26,837 nucleotides of DNA from JAGLTQ01 sp964605385 (GTDB lineage Bacteria; Pseudomonadota; Gammaproteobacteria; UBA6429; Thiohalophilaceae). The DNA is taken from positions 1 to 26,837 of the forward strand of contig CAZSCK010000034.1 of NCBI GenBank assembly GCA_964605385.1, read 5' to 3'. Below are positions 15,025-24,101 of the stretch, one piece after another. Positions within the stretch are counted from its first letter, which is position 1; every line of letters starts with the position of its first letter. The position numbers and the translations under genes are program-made. Below the pieces are notes generated by a model. The model was not told where the DNA came from. It saw nothing but the letters and a program-made list of their open reading frames with translations, and did no database searches.

Positions 15025-16391
15025 ATAAATTCAACAAAGTCTGAAACCCAGTGGTAACGGCTGGTATCGCGCAAATGCGCATAGTTTGCCAGCAAATTTT
15101 TATAGACTAAACCATCATGTTCACCGGTAATGCCGCTGCCACGCCTCATTTCGTAGGCATACTTTATCTCAGAATGTGTTTCGAGATCTTCAAGATTTTT
15201 AAAACCTGAATAATGAAATTCGTGTGCGTAGATATTGCTGGTGCTGCTTTGTTTTTTCCAAAGAGCATCTTGTGTTTGTTGCAAAGAAACATAACCCCGT
15301 CCTTGTGGACGTTCATTCATGATGATCTCAGCAGGAATAGCGCCGACCATTTCTGACTTTTTGCCTTTCCAGCTGATTGATTGAGATAAGTACATCAAAC
15401 CGCCGCACTCTGCATAAGTCGGAAGTCCTGTTTCAATGGCATCTTTGATTTGTTGGCGCAGGCTGGTGTTGGCTTCCAGTTCTTGCATCCAGCTTTCAGG
15501 GAAGCCACCGCCGATAAATAGTCCATCAATTTCTGGTAAGTCTTTATCATTCAGTGTATCAATATCAATCAGTTCGACACCTTCATTTCTAAAGGCATTC
15601 ATGTCGCCGGGATAATAAAAGCCAAAGGCGGCATCACGTGCAATACCGACTTTAAGACTTAATGGTTTTGCCCTGGTTGATATTTTATAATCTGTTTCAG
15701 GCAGTGCGGGGGCGGCTCCTGCAATATTGAGTAATAAATCGAGATCAACATATTTTTCGATAGCCTCTGCGATGTTATCAATAACACTGCGGGTGTCGGT
15801 TGCTTCATTGCTTGGGATAAGCCCCAGATGGCGTTCTGTAATATTGAGAGCTTTTAATTTTGGTATAGCACCCACAACAGTCATATTTGTGTACTGTTTA
15901 ATAACATCACGTAATTTCTTTTCGTGTCGTGGTCCGCCCACTTTATTTAATATGACTCCGGCTATATTTATATTTTTATCAAAAGCCTGATAGCCTAAAA
16001 GCAGGGGAGCGATACCGCGGGTCATACCCTGTGTATCAATAACAAGAATGATCGGGCTTTTTGTGATTTCTGCAATGGCTGCATTACTGTTACTGCCGTC
16101 AATGGCGACACCATCAAATAAACCTTTATTGCCTTCGATAATAGAAATGTCAGTATCTTTTGAATAAAGTGAAATGGTTGCCAACATTTCATCGTTAGTC
16201 ATGGTTTGAAAATCTAAATTATGACAGTCACGATTTGATGCGCGTGATAACCACATAGGGTCGATGTAGTCAGGGCCTTTTTTGTATGATTGCACATTCA
16301 AAGTGCGCGCACGTAACGCGGCACATAAGCCGATAGTCAGTGTGGTTTTGCCTGATGATTTGTGTGCTGCAGAGATCAGTATTCGCTGCAT
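15006..16391 (-). CDS. dsrN: DsrN, siroheme amidase (cobyrinic acid a,c-diamide synthase-like)
   Basis: A 461-residue ATP-dependent glutamine amidotransferase of the CobB/CbiA family. The N-terminal half is a P-loop synthase domain (SAAHKSSGKTT, 7-17; GPDYIDP, 39-45; IIEGNKGLFDG, 84-94). The C-terminal half is a class I glutaminase with nucleophile Cys329 in YAECGGLMYL and His390/His393 in AHEFHYS. In sulfur oxidizers DsrN turns siroheme into siroamide, the cofactor found in rDsrAB; this comes from A. vinosum and from its position in the operon. It follows dsrP but is separated from it by a strong hairpin terminator, so its expression probably differs from that of the upstream genes. Confidence 0.92.
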   Translation of the reverse strand: MQRILISAAHKSSGKTTLTIGLCAALRARTLNVQSYKKGPDYIDPMWLSRASNRDCHNLDFQTMTNDEMLATISLYSKDTDISIIEGNKGLFDGVAIDGSNSNAAIAEITKSPIILVIDTQGMTRGIAPLLLGYQAFDKNINIAGVILNKVGGPRHEKKLRDVIKQYTNMTVVGAIPKLKALNITERHLGLIPSNEATDTRSVIDNIAEAIEKYVDLDLLLNIAGAAPALPETDYKISTRAKPLSLKVGIARDAAFGFYYPGDMNAFRNEGVELIDIDTLNDKDLPEIDGLFIGGGFPESWMQELEANTSLRQQIKDAIETGLPTYAECGGLMYLSQSISWKGKKSEMVGAIPAEIIMNERPQGRGYVSLQQTQDALWKKQSSTSNIYAHEFHYSGFKNLEDLETHSEIKYAYEMRRGSGITGEHDGLVYKNLLANYAHLRDTSRYHWVSDFVEFIRQVKS

Positions 16392-16411
16392 TTTAAGGCT
16401 CCCTAAACGCG

Positions 16412-16451
16412 AAAAAGAGGCCAGACCTTTTTACACAGGTCTGTCCTCTTT
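16412..16451 (-). terminator. intrinsic terminator between dsrP and dsrN
   Basis: Reading the minus strand, AAAGAGG-A-CAGACCT (16451-16437) pairs with AGGTCTG-G-CCTCTTT (16428-16414) around an 8-base loop. This gives two 7-bp perfect stems split by one mismatch, and the last stem bases continue into TTTTT. This has the full form of a rho-independent terminator and ends 21 bases before the dsrN start codon. It would stop or attenuate the transcript after dsrP. Confidence 0.85.
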
Positions 16452-16473
16452 AACGAGATATTAGTATTGCGTG

Positions 16474-17682
16474 TTACTTGCTGTGATGTGGATCAACAGC
16501 TTCATCGGCTAAAGACTCAGGTAAAAACTTTAAGATTTTAACCGCAAAGGCAACCATAAAGAGAGTTACCGCAAAACCGCCAATACCCAAAAGTGCTTCT
16601 GCCAGAGTAGGAGTATATGAACTAACTACACCGTCGAAGAAAGAACTTGAAACTTCCTTACCCGGGAATAACTCTAATGGATAAGCCTGACCACCAATGA
16701 TGATGACATACATTTGAATAAGCCCACCAAGAACAATTAATATTGAAGCAATTGAAATAGCGGTACGCGACTTGCCCGTAGTTGGATGATATATGAGTGC
16801 TAATGGAATCAAGCCGCCCATAATAATTTGGCCATACCAGAATAGCTGGGTAAATATTCCACCGTCACGAAGGATGAATGCTTCGACACCATGATGTTCT
16901 GTGGCATATAAATTAGTTAAATGTTGTACAACAACAAAGTAGAGTACGCCGGCAACAAATACGCCAAGAAGATTTTTTAAGCGCATAAACATAGCATCAC
17001 CGAGAGGGCGATCAGTCCACTTATAAGTTGCTATTACGATTAATAAGAAAATCGCTAAACCAAATGAGAATGACATAACAACAAACATGGGACCCATGAT
17101 TGCAGCATCATAAGCCTGACGAGCAACAAGGAAACCAAAGATTGAACCGGTACCTGTTGTTAACGCTAAACGCCAGATGAAAGCTGAGAAGCCTGCAATG
17201 CGACTGTACTTATTCAGGTTGCGTTGCAACATTGTCCAGGCGTAAATGCCAACAATGAGGAAGAAGCCATTATAGAAAATCATGTTCCAGGCAAAGATGG
17301 ATTTGAAGTTATACACTGTCATCGCAACAATTAAGCGATCTGGTCGACCTAAATCAAGAACCAGAACCATTAAACCACCAGACAATAACGCAATGGCAAC
17401 AAGAGTTGAAAGCGGCGCTAATGGTTTATAAGCTGTTTTGTTAAACACGGATGAGATTGAAGCGACATTAAGTGCTCCAGATGCTGCAACAATAAGGAAT
17501 ACAGCAAATACGTGAGGCAAGCCCCAAACGATTTGGTTCGTCATGCCAGTCACATAATGGCCACCATGTTCCATGTAAAAATGAGAGCCTATGGCAGCAA
17601 GTACAAAACCACCAAGGAGGGCGAGTAACATCCAATAGTTTGGAGTGTTCCCATCAATTTGCTTAAAAACTGGTTTTTTCAT
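16474..17682 (-). CDS. dsrP: DsrP, NrfD-type quinone-interacting membrane subunit
   Basis: A 402-residue integral membrane protein of the NrfD/PsrC family with about ten hydrophobic helices spread over its length, including GGFVLAAIGSHFYM near 19-32 and VLYFVVVQH in the middle. It contains the family's LDLGRPDR motif (about 109-116). DsrP is the membrane anchor that exchanges electrons between the quinone pool and the periplasmic iron-sulfur protein DsrO and cytochrome DsrJ in the DsrMKJOP complex. Only hydrophilic termini flank the helices. It lies 59 bases after dsrO and is the last gene before the terminator. Confidence 0.93.
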   Translation of the reverse strand: MKKPVFKQIDGNTPNYWMLLALLGGFVLAAIGSHFYMEHGGHYVTGMTNQIVWGLPHVFAVFLIVAASGALNVASISSVFNKTAYKPLAPLSTLVAIALLSGGLMVLVLDLGRPDRLIVAMTVYNFKSIFAWNMIFYNGFFLIVGIYAWTMLQRNLNKYSRIAGFSAFIWRLALTTGTGSIFGFLVARQAYDAAIMGPMFVVMSFSFGLAIFLLIVIATYKWTDRPLGDAMFMRLKNLLGVFVAGVLYFVVVQHLTNLYATEHHGVEAFILRDGGIFTQLFWYGQIIMGGLIPLALIYHPTTGKSRTAISIASILIVLGGLIQMYVIIIGGQAYPLELFPGKEVSSSFFDGVVSSYTPTLAEALLGIGGFAVTLFMVAFAVKILKFLPESLADEAVDPHHSK

Positions 17683-17741
17683 GTAAGACTTCTCTTTACC
17701 TAGTTTTATAAAAAATATTTATTATTAAAGGTGCTTTTAAC

Positions 17742-18497
17742 TTAAAGCCCCTGGTAGCGTACGCCGGTATTTAAACCGAGGTCTGCACGAATTTGTTCGC
17801 CGCCATGTTTTTTCAATTCAATTGAAATTGCACTGTCTGCATCTTTCAAATCACCGAAGAGCATCGCACCGTGTTCTGCTTTAGTACATGCTTCTACACA
17901 AGCAGGATCCTGACCTTTATCTACACGATGAGTACACATTGTGCAGCTTTCTACAGTACCGATACCACGAGGAGCATTCGGCTTTTGTAGTTCAAGTTTT
18001 TCATGAACAAATGAGCGAGCTTTGTATGGGCAAGCCATCATGCAATAACGACAACCGATACAGATGTGTTTATCTACTAAAACAATACCATCTTTACGTT
18101 TCATTGATGCGCCAGTAGGGCATACATCAACACAAGGAGCTGTTTCACAGTGCTGACACATTAAAGGTAATGATTGAACATGACCTGTTTGTTTGTCAGT
18201 AACAGTAACTTTACGAATCCATTGTGCTTGTTGTTCTTTGCTGGAATGTGTTTCACCTGTTCCCCAACCATTTTCAGTTGAGCAAGCAGTAACACAATCA
18301 GTACAGCCTTTAGCACACTTGTTGGTGTCGATTAACATACCCCAGCGAGTTGCATCCGTTACTTTATCAGCATCAGCTTTTGCGTGAGCAACCTGGTTTA
18401 AGACAATACCAGGTGCAATGGCTAAACCTGCAACTGCAGCAGATTGAGCTAAAAATTGTCGGCGGTATTTACTTATATTTTGATCTGAATTAGACAT
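17742..18497 (-). CDS. dsrO: DsrO, periplasmic [4Fe-4S] ferredoxin subunit
   Basis: A 251-residue protein with a Tat signal (YRRQFLAQSAAVAGLAIAP, twin Arg12-Arg13, cleavage probably after AHA near 39), so it is exported folded. Cysteine groups for several [4Fe-4S] clusters are visible: C61/65/68/72, C114/117/122/126, C146/149/152/156 and C185/188/200/204, the pattern of the DmsB/PsrB family. It carries electrons between cytochrome DsrJ and the membrane subunit DsrP. The start ATG overlaps the dsrJ stop (TAATG), indicating coupled translation and matched amounts. Confidence 0.95.
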   Translation of the reverse strand: MSNSDQNISKYRRQFLAQSAAVAGLAIAPGIVLNQVAHAKADADKVTDATRWGMLIDTNKCAKGCTDCVTACSTENGWGTGETHSSKEQQAQWIRKVTVTDKQTGHVQSLPLMCQHCETAPCVDVCPTGASMKRKDGIVLVDKHICIGCRYCMMACPYKARSFVHEKLELQKPNAPRGIGTVESCTMCTHRVDKGQDPACVEACTKAEHGAMLFGDLKDADSAISIELKKHGGEQIRADLGLNTGVRYQGL

Positions 18498-18949
18498 TAT
18501 TTTCTGCCTCCTTCAGTCATATTATTATGAGGGTTCTTAGCTGAACGAAGTTTTTTTGCTGCATCTTCAGGTAAATCTGAATGGCAATCAAAACAATCAA
18601 CATTAACCGCTGCATAGTTATGACAACTACTACAGAAATGTTCATTATCACCAAAGCGAGCAAACTCGCCTTTGTCATTTGGTGTTACATGACAAGCAAT
18701 ACATTCTACAAGGCTATGCTGTTCAGTTCGCACACCCTCACGTAATGTTTCATCACGTTTATGCTTTAAAAACTCCATGTGGTCTCTACGCATAACACCA
18801 ATGGGCTCAACACACTTTGTCTTTTCCGATGCTGACATTTTGGCTTTAGGTAGAACAGGGCCTAATTCACCAGCATTCGATAACATTGGCAGGGCAGTTA
18901 GCCCTACCAATACGACTAGATGTTTTGCAAATTGTCTAAATGACATCAT
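18497..18949 (-). CDS. dsrJ: DsrJ, periplasmic triheme cytochrome c
   Basis: A 150-residue exported cytochrome. A Sec signal (hydrophobic 11-22, cleavage probably after SNA near 26) precedes three haem-binding motifs: CIACH (83-87), CSSCH (106-110) and CFDCH (119-123). Cys46 in TKCVEPIG sits at the position of the unusual Cys haem ligand described in A. vinosum DsrJ, and Met/His residues near 53-58 could be further ligands. It is the periplasmic redox part of DsrMKJOP. It follows dsrL by 44 bases and overlaps dsrO. Confidence 0.95.
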   Translation of the reverse strand: MMSFRQFAKHLVVLVGLTALPMLSNAGELGPVLPKAKMSASEKTKCVEPIGVMRRDHMEFLKHKRDETLREGVRTEQHSLVECIACHVTPNDKGEFARFGDNEHFCSSCHNYAAVNVDCFDCHSDLPEDAAKKLRSAKNPHNNMTEGGRK

Positions 18950-18993
18950 TTACAGCAATCCTCAGTTTATTCTTATACTAATTATTTACTAAA

Positions 18994-20940
18994 TTAAGCG
19001 TCGCCCATTGCCATGTCGATGTAACCCGTTGGGCAAACATCAGCACAGATGTGACAACCAATACACTTAGAGTAATCAGTTGCAACATAACGACCCATTG
19101 TAGCGTCTTTCTTAGGTACACGATAAACAGCATCTTGTGGACAGTAGATAACACAGTTATCACACTCGAAACACATACCACAGCTCATGCAACGGTCTGC
19201 TTCTTCAACAGCTTGCTCTTCAGAAAGACCTTTCATGCGCTCCTGGAAATGACCTAAAACTTCATCAGAGTTAGGAACATCTTCAGTACGTAAATGACGT
19301 GCTGTATATTCGAAGTGACCTAAGAATAATTCATCAGAAGCAATGATTTCATGTGCTGAACGATCTTCATAGTTATGAATTGCGAAGTTTTCTGTATCTG
19401 TTGCTTCAGCACTATCATGTTGATATTCAGTTGGAGAAAGACCCGCTTCATTTAATTTGTTTAACAAGTCAAAGTGATGTTTATCAACTTTAGGACGCTT
19501 GCCTAATTCTTCATGGCTCATGTAGTGCTCAATACTTTCAACAGCAATAGACGCCTGGCCAATTGCAGTCGTTAAAAGATGAGGGCGTACAATATCACCA
19601 CATACGAAGTGGCCTGGTTTACCAGGAACCTGGTAGTTTTGATCTGCATCAATTAAACCACGGTCATTTGCCATGTCATCGTAGCCGTCAAATTTACCAC
19701 CTTGACCGATAGCAGATACTAATAGGTCAAGTTTGATTTCATATTCAGAACCTTCGATAGGTGTCTTGCCATCTTCTTCAAGTTTTGCAACTTTTAATGC
19801 AGTTGCGCGGCCATCTTTGTCTGTAATAACTTCAATCGGGCTAACACAACCAACGATAGTTACACCTTCACGTTCTGCATCATCAATTTCATGTTGTGCT
19901 GCAGGCATGTTTGCAATTGAAGAACGAGATAGCAACATAACTTCTGCGCCTTGACGAACAGCTGAAGAAGCAACGTCATGCGCTGTTTGACCTAATACGA
20001 TATTTTCAGGACGATCATTTTCATGCATTTCAGTAATGTGACCTAAACGACGAGCAACGGATGCCACATCGATTGAAGTATCACCACCACCGATTACAAC
20101 AACTTTTTCAGTTACAAGTTGTAAACGACCATCGTTAAATGCTTCAAGGAAATCTACACCTGTAAGTACGTTTGCAGCTTCGTCTGCACCAGGAATAGGA
20201 AGTTGACGACCTGCTTGAGCACCAATTGCCCAAAGAATAGCGTCATAATCTTTTTCGAGTTGTTCAACAGTAATGTCTTTACCAACCCAAGTGTCCATCT
20301 TAACGTCAACGCCCATATCGATAATACGATTGATTTCGCCGTCGAGTACGTCACGTGGAGTACGGTAACCAGGGATACCGTATTTCATCATGCCGCCTAA
20401 AGTCTTATGGTTATCAAACAATGTTACTGCATGACCTTTAAGACGTAATTGATATGCACCAGCAAGACCTGCAGGGCCGCCACCAATGATGGCAATTTTC
20501 TTACCTGTGTCTTTACCAGAAGTGAACTTTAATTTCATTTCTAAAGCAGAGTCACCAATGAATTGTTCAACTGCGTTGATACCAACGAAGTCTTCAACTT
20601 CGTTACGGTTACAACCGTCTTGACAAGGAGCAGGGCATACACGACCCATAACAGAAGGGAATGGGTTCGCAGCCGTTGAACGACGGAACGCATACTCTTG
20701 CATGCTTGTGTCAGCAGAAGGTTTTTCAATACCTCGAACGATATCTAACCAACCACGAATATCTTCACCTGACGGGCAAGAACCCTGACAAGGTGGAGTA
20801 CGGTTCACATAAGTTGGACACTTGTGTGAAGTATCTTCTTTAAAGATTTGCTTCGCCCAGTCGCCTGTTCTTAAGTCTTCTCCGTCTTCAAACATACGGA
20901 AGGTTAGTTTTTGGTTTATATCATCACGGGATGTAGCCAT
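18994..20940 (-). CDS. dsrL: DsrL, iron-sulfur flavoprotein NAD(P)H:acceptor oxidoreductase
   Basis: A 648-residue cytoplasmic protein related to the small subunit of glutamate synthase. The N-terminal cysteine domain (C41, C51, C55, C102, C106, C110) holds Fe-S clusters. An FAD-binding motif IIGGGPAGLAG (151-161) and an NAD(P)-binding motif VVIGGGDTSIDVASVARRLG (281-300) follow. A linker of about 150 residues leads to a C-terminal two-cluster ferredoxin (C584/587/590/593/596/600 region and C626/629/632/636). In sulfur oxidizers DsrL binds DsrAB and passes sulfite-forming electrons to NAD(P)+. Its presence between dsrK and dsrJ is a marker of the oxidative pathway. 38 bases separate it from dsrK. 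Confidence 0.95.
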   Translation of the reverse strand: MATSRDDINQKLTFRMFEDGEDLRTGDWAKQIFKEDTSHKCPTYVNRTPPCQGSCPSGEDIRGWLDIVRGIEKPSADTSMQEYAFRRSTAANPFPSVMGRVCPAPCQDGCNRNEVEDFVGINAVEQFIGDSALEMKLKFTSGKDTGKKIAIIGGGPAGLAGAYQLRLKGHAVTLFDNHKTLGGMMKYGIPGYRTPRDVLDGEINRIIDMGVDVKMDTWVGKDITVEQLEKDYDAILWAIGAQAGRQLPIPGADEAANVLTGVDFLEAFNDGRLQLVTEKVVVIGGGDTSIDVASVARRLGHITEMHENDRPENIVLGQTAHDVASSAVRQGAEVMLLSRSSIANMPAAQHEIDDAEREGVTIVGCVSPIEVITDKDGRATALKVAKLEEDGKTPIEGSEYEIKLDLLVSAIGQGGKFDGYDDMANDRGLIDADQNYQVPGKPGHFVCGDIVRPHLLTTAIGQASIAVESIEHYMSHEELGKRPKVDKHHFDLLNKLNEAGLSPTEYQHDSAEATDTENFAIHNYEDRSAHEIIASDELFLGHFEYTARHLRTEDVPNSDEVLGHFQERMKGLSEEQAVEEADRCMSCGMCFECDNCVIYCPQDAVYRVPKKDATMGRYVATDYSKCIGCHICADVCPTGYIDMAMGDA

Positions 20941-20978
20941 GTTTATTCTCCTGATGGAATCCTGTTAGGGATTACAAA

Positions 20979-22529
20979 TTATTCTGATTCGTTAGTATCG
21001 CTATCGTCATTAGTGTCATCTTCAGAGCCAGTAAGGATAATTGCATCACTAACTAGTTGATGAACACTAACAATGTCGGTCATACCATAACCGTATTTTG
21101 GTAAAATCTTGCTAAACTGTGCTTTACAAATTGCGCAGATAGCGGCTAGGTGAGTAACACCACCTTTATCTACAACAGATTTATAAGCTTCCATTCGAGG
21201 TTGCGCACCTTTAACACGTATTTCCATTAAGTCGTCTGTTAACAGACCACCGCCACCGCCACAACAGAATGTTGCTTCACCAATGGTATCTTCTGCCATG
21301 TCGACGTAGTTATTACATACAGCCTTAATGACTGCACGAGGAATTTCCATTTGACCACCTGGCTTATCACCCATGCGTGAAGCACGTGCCACGTTACAAG
21401 AATCGTGGAAGGTTACCGTCATATGATCATTTTCAGACTTATCAAATTTGAGTTCGTCTTTTTCGATCAAGTTATGTGTGTATTCACAAATGTGTTGTGG
21501 AATAGGGTAGTTTTGATCCAGGAAGTCAAAAGGACCAGCCAACGTATTTAAGAAGCTATATGCAACACGCCATGCATGACCACATTCTCCAAATACAATA
21601 CGTTTAACGCCTAAATCTAAAGCTGCTTTACGAATACGTAAAGAAAGGGTACGCATGTTTTCGTATGAACCAATGAACATACCAAAGTTAGCAGCTTCAG
21701 ATGCATGTGAACTTATTGTCCAGCTTGCGCCTGCTTCATGGAATACTTTTGCGTAACCAATTAAACCATCAACATGGGGTTCTGCGAAGAAATCAGCAGA
21801 AGGGGTGACTAATAATATATCAGCACCTTTCACATCGATTGGGAACTTAACTGCAACACCTGTATCTTCTTCAACTTCTTCTTCAAGACCTTCTAAAGTA
21901 TCAATAAGTGCTTTTTCCGGAAGACCAAGGTTATTACCAATGGTTTGAGCCTTACCAATAATTTCATTACAGTATTTTTGACTAACACCAACAGAAGACA
22001 TAATTTCACGAGCGGCCATTGAGATTTCGGCTGTATCAATACCGTAAGGGCAATAAACAGAACAGCGACGACACTGTGAACACTGGTGGAAGTATGTATA
22101 CCAGTCATCTAAAACTTCTTTGTTTAAATCAGCTGCACCAACAAACCCTGGAATACCTAATGCACCAAAGAATTTACCGGCGAAGGTGCTGTAACGACGA
22201 TAAACCTTACGAAGAAGATCTTGTCGTGCAACAGGCATGTTCTTAGGATCTTTTGTTCCTAAATAGTAATGACACTTATCAGTACATGCGCCACATTTAA
22301 CACAACTGTCTAAAAATACCTGGAAGCCACGATACTTGCCGCGTAACTCATCCATCTTTGTGATAACTTTTTCTTCCCAGTTATCAACCAATTCATCAGG
22401 GTAACCTAAAGGCCCCTGAAACTTTGGCTTTGCTTTAAAGGATGAGATGTGCGCCATTGTTCCTTCTTCTAATTTAGGAACAACGGTATACTCTTGTAAT
22501 TCTGGTGTTTCGAAATCTGCTGCTGCCAC
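20979..22529 (-). CDS. dsrK: DsrK, HdrD-like iron-sulfur catalytic subunit
   Basis: A 516-residue cytoplasmic subunit related to heterodisulfide reductase HdrD. Two ferredoxin-type cluster sites are seen: CVKCGACTDKC (76-86) and CSQCRRCSVYC (150-160). The C-terminal CCG-type region, which binds the special catalytic [4Fe-4S] centre, has Cys378 (HDSC), FCCGGGGG (421-428) and CAIC (465-468), with Cys316 in GECGHAW. DsrK is thought to act on the DsrC trisulfide or disulfide at the membrane face of DsrMKJOP. The last 20 residues are strongly acidic and may be disordered. 32 bases separate it from dsrM. Confidence 0.95.
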   Translation of the reverse strand: MAAADFETPELQEYTVVPKLEEGTMAHISSFKAKPKFQGPLGYPDELVDNWEEKVITKMDELRGKYRGFQVFLDSCVKCGACTDKCHYYLGTKDPKNMPVARQDLLRKVYRRYSTFAGKFFGALGIPGFVGAADLNKEVLDDWYTYFHQCSQCRRCSVYCPYGIDTAEISMAAREIMSSVGVSQKYCNEIIGKAQTIGNNLGLPEKALIDTLEGLEEEVEEDTGVAVKFPIDVKGADILLVTPSADFFAEPHVDGLIGYAKVFHEAGASWTISSHASEAANFGMFIGSYENMRTLSLRIRKAALDLGVKRIVFGECGHAWRVAYSFLNTLAGPFDFLDQNYPIPQHICEYTHNLIEKDELKFDKSENDHMTVTFHDSCNVARASRMGDKPGGQMEIPRAVIKAVCNNYVDMAEDTIGEATFCCGGGGGLLTDDLMEIRVKGAQPRMEAYKSVVDKGGVTHLAAICAICKAQFSKILPKYGYGMTDIVSVHQLVSDAIILTGSEDDTNDDSDTNESE

Positions 22530-22561
22530 TTTAATTATCCTCTAAGAACCTTACGGTTTTC

Positions 22562-23320
22562 TTATTCCCCAGCTTTACGATCTGCTTCTAATTCTGCCGC
22601 CCAAGGTGCCAGATGACGTTTTTCTCGTGAATTATCAACCTGATTACGAGTCGGGCTGAAGAACACACCGGGTGCATGTAATAGTTTACTAATCGGGAAG
22701 ATCATCATTAAGACAATAACGAGTCCTAAATGAACAAGTACTAATAAATCAGTCGGAAGAGGTTGTATGTTAAAAGCTAACAACCCAAGCATAAATTCTT
22801 TTAGCATGACAATGTCAGTGTGTTCTACAAAAGACATCATCATACCGGTGAATGCGATACCTATAATAAGTAACAACATTACATAGTCAGAAGGGCTTGA
22901 AATATAACGTACACGGTCAACAACAATACGACGTACAAATAAACCACCCAGACCTGCAAGCATGGCAAAGCCTGCATATTTACCAAAGGCTTGAACAATT
23001 TGATGTCCAATAAGAGGCATTAAAAATGAGTCTGCCGGAATGACATAACGTAAATGACGGAACAGTGCGAGTAATAATGCGAAATGAAACATCCAGCCAA
23101 AAATCCAAATCCACTTATTAGATTTGAATAAACTATTAAATAAAACAACTTCAGTAAACATGCGCACGACAACCCCACCCTGAGTAACAGGTGCAGGCAT
23201 TGTTGGAATCTTCAATGGCGCAGGTGTTTTTGCGTATTGCACGACCTTACGTGCAACACCAATAATAAGTATGGCGGTGGCTGCATAAAATGCTAGCGCA
23301 TAGACTACGGATGCCGACAT
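22562..23320 (-). CDS. dsrM: DsrM, cytochrome b (NarI-like) membrane subunit
   Basis: A 252-residue membrane protein with about five or six helices. Histidines in or near helices (FRHLRYV, IGHQIVQ, VEHTD, LVHLGLV) are suitable ligands for b-type haems as in NarI. It links quinone redox chemistry to DsrK. It is shorter than some DsrM proteins of sulfate reducers, which is usual in sulfur oxidizers. AAGGAA stands seven to eight bases before the ATG. A 97-base spacer with a hairpin separates it from dsrC, the longest gap between genes of the visible operon. Confidence 0.93.
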   Translation of the reverse strand: MSASVVYALAFYAATAILIIGVARKVVQYAKTPAPLKIPTMPAPVTQGGVVVRMFTEVVLFNSLFKSNKWIWIFGWMFHFALLLALFRHLRYVIPADSFLMPLIGHQIVQAFGKYAGFAMLAGLGGLFVRRIVVDRVRYISSPSDYVMLLLIIGIAFTGMMMSFVEHTDIVMLKEFMLGLLAFNIQPLPTDLLVLVHLGLVIVLMMIFPISKLLHAPGVFFSPTRNQVDNSREKRHLAPWAAELEADRKAGE

Positions 23321-23371
23321 CTAACCGTTCCTTTTCTTAATAAAACAACAAAAAAACTTTTTATTGTAAGA

Positions 23372-23391
23372 AGAGGGGTATAAACCCCTCT
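23372..23391 (-). promoter_or_regulatory. hairpin in the dsrC-dsrM spacer
   Basis: AGAGGGG (23372-23378) and CCCCTCT (23385-23391) form a perfect 7-bp stem with a 6-base loop. On the minus strand a run of seven T appears about 15 bases further on, too far for a standard terminator. A smaller palindrome, TGCGTA/TACGCA (23411-23426), overlaps the dsrC stop. The likely role is stabilizing or partly terminating a short dsrC-containing mRNA, which would raise DsrC over DsrMKJOP; this is inference. Confidence 0.5.
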
Positions 23392-23417
23392 AAATACAAA
23401 CTATCTTGCCTGCGTAA

Positions 23418-23753
23418 TTATACGCAACCAGTTGGCTTAGGCAGACCTGCATATTTACAAGCTTGCTTACCTGGGCCGTATGGGAACAATTCGTACAAGT
23501 ACTTGCTGTTACCTTTATCTTTACCCAGTTTTTTGCCAATCGCTTTAGTCAGTACACGTACTGCTGGAGCAATTTGGTATTCTTCGTAGTACTCACGTAA
23601 GAAGTTAATTACTTCCCAGTGTGCATCTGATAACTCAGCGTCATCTAATTTAGCCATAACACCCGCTATTTCAGGAACCCATGTTGTTAAATCTTCTAAA
23701 TAACCTTCTTCATCAACTTCGTAACTTTTACCGTCTACTTCAATAGCAGCCAT
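23418..23753 (-). CDS. dsrC: DsrC, sulfur-carrier and DsrAB substrate protein
   Basis: A 111-residue TusE/DsrC-family protein. The flexible C-terminal arm carries both essential cysteines: Cys110 as the next-to-last residue (PTGCV) and Cys99 eleven positions before it (GKQACKYAG), so it can carry sulfur and form the trisulfide used by DsrAB and DsrK. The body has the conserved WVPEIA, HWEVINFLREYY and PYGPGKQAC blocks. It accepts sulfur from DsrE/DsrH. It lies 27 bases after dsrH with a GGAG-type ribosome site and is followed by the hairpin described in the spacer. Confidence 0.97.
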   Translation of the reverse strand: MAAIEVDGKSYEVDEEGYLEDLTTWVPEIAGVMAKLDDAELSDAHWEVINFLREYYEEYQIAPAVRVLTKAIGKKLGKDKGNSKYLYELFPYGPGKQACKYAGLPKPTGCV

Positions 23754-23780
23754 GATAATTCTCCTAGTTAAATATAAATA

Positions 23781-24086
23781 TTAAAGCCAAGCAGTAACTG
23801 AATCGTTAGAAACAGATAACTCAACAAAACCTTTGTAATCGACAACTTTAACGCCGTCGATTAAGCGATCTTCACTTAAGCCGCGCGCCTTGATATCAGG
23901 GCCGAGAACATAAAAGCTTAAATCTTTAGCGTTTTCAATAACGCTAGATTTGTTACCACCGCTCATTGCGCTATACACGCCATCTTCAATCAAAAGAACA
24001 GAACCGCCTTTTGCTGCAAGACGAACGCACGCTTCTAATGTGTCGCGTTCATAAGTGGATTTATTTACAGTATGTAATATAGACAT
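23781..24086 (-). CDS. dsrH: DsrH, sulfurtransferase subunit
   Basis: A 101-residue TusB-like subunit. MSILHTVNKSTYERDTLEAC ends with Cys20, the conserved active-site position reported for A. vinosum DsrH. With DsrE and DsrF it builds the alpha2-beta2-gamma2 DsrEFH hexamer that passes sulfur from TusA to DsrC. The VLLIEDGVYSA block is typical of the family. It is placed 15 bases after dsrF. Together with DsrE it distinguishes sulfur oxidizers from sulfate reducers. Confidence 0.95.
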   Translation of the reverse strand: MSILHTVNKSTYERDTLEACVRLAAKGGSVLLIEDGVYSAMSGGNKSSVIENAKDLSFYVLGPDIKARGLSEDRLIDGVKVVDYKGFVELSVSNDSVTAWL

Positions 24087-24101
24087 TTTTCAATTCCTCG
24101 C

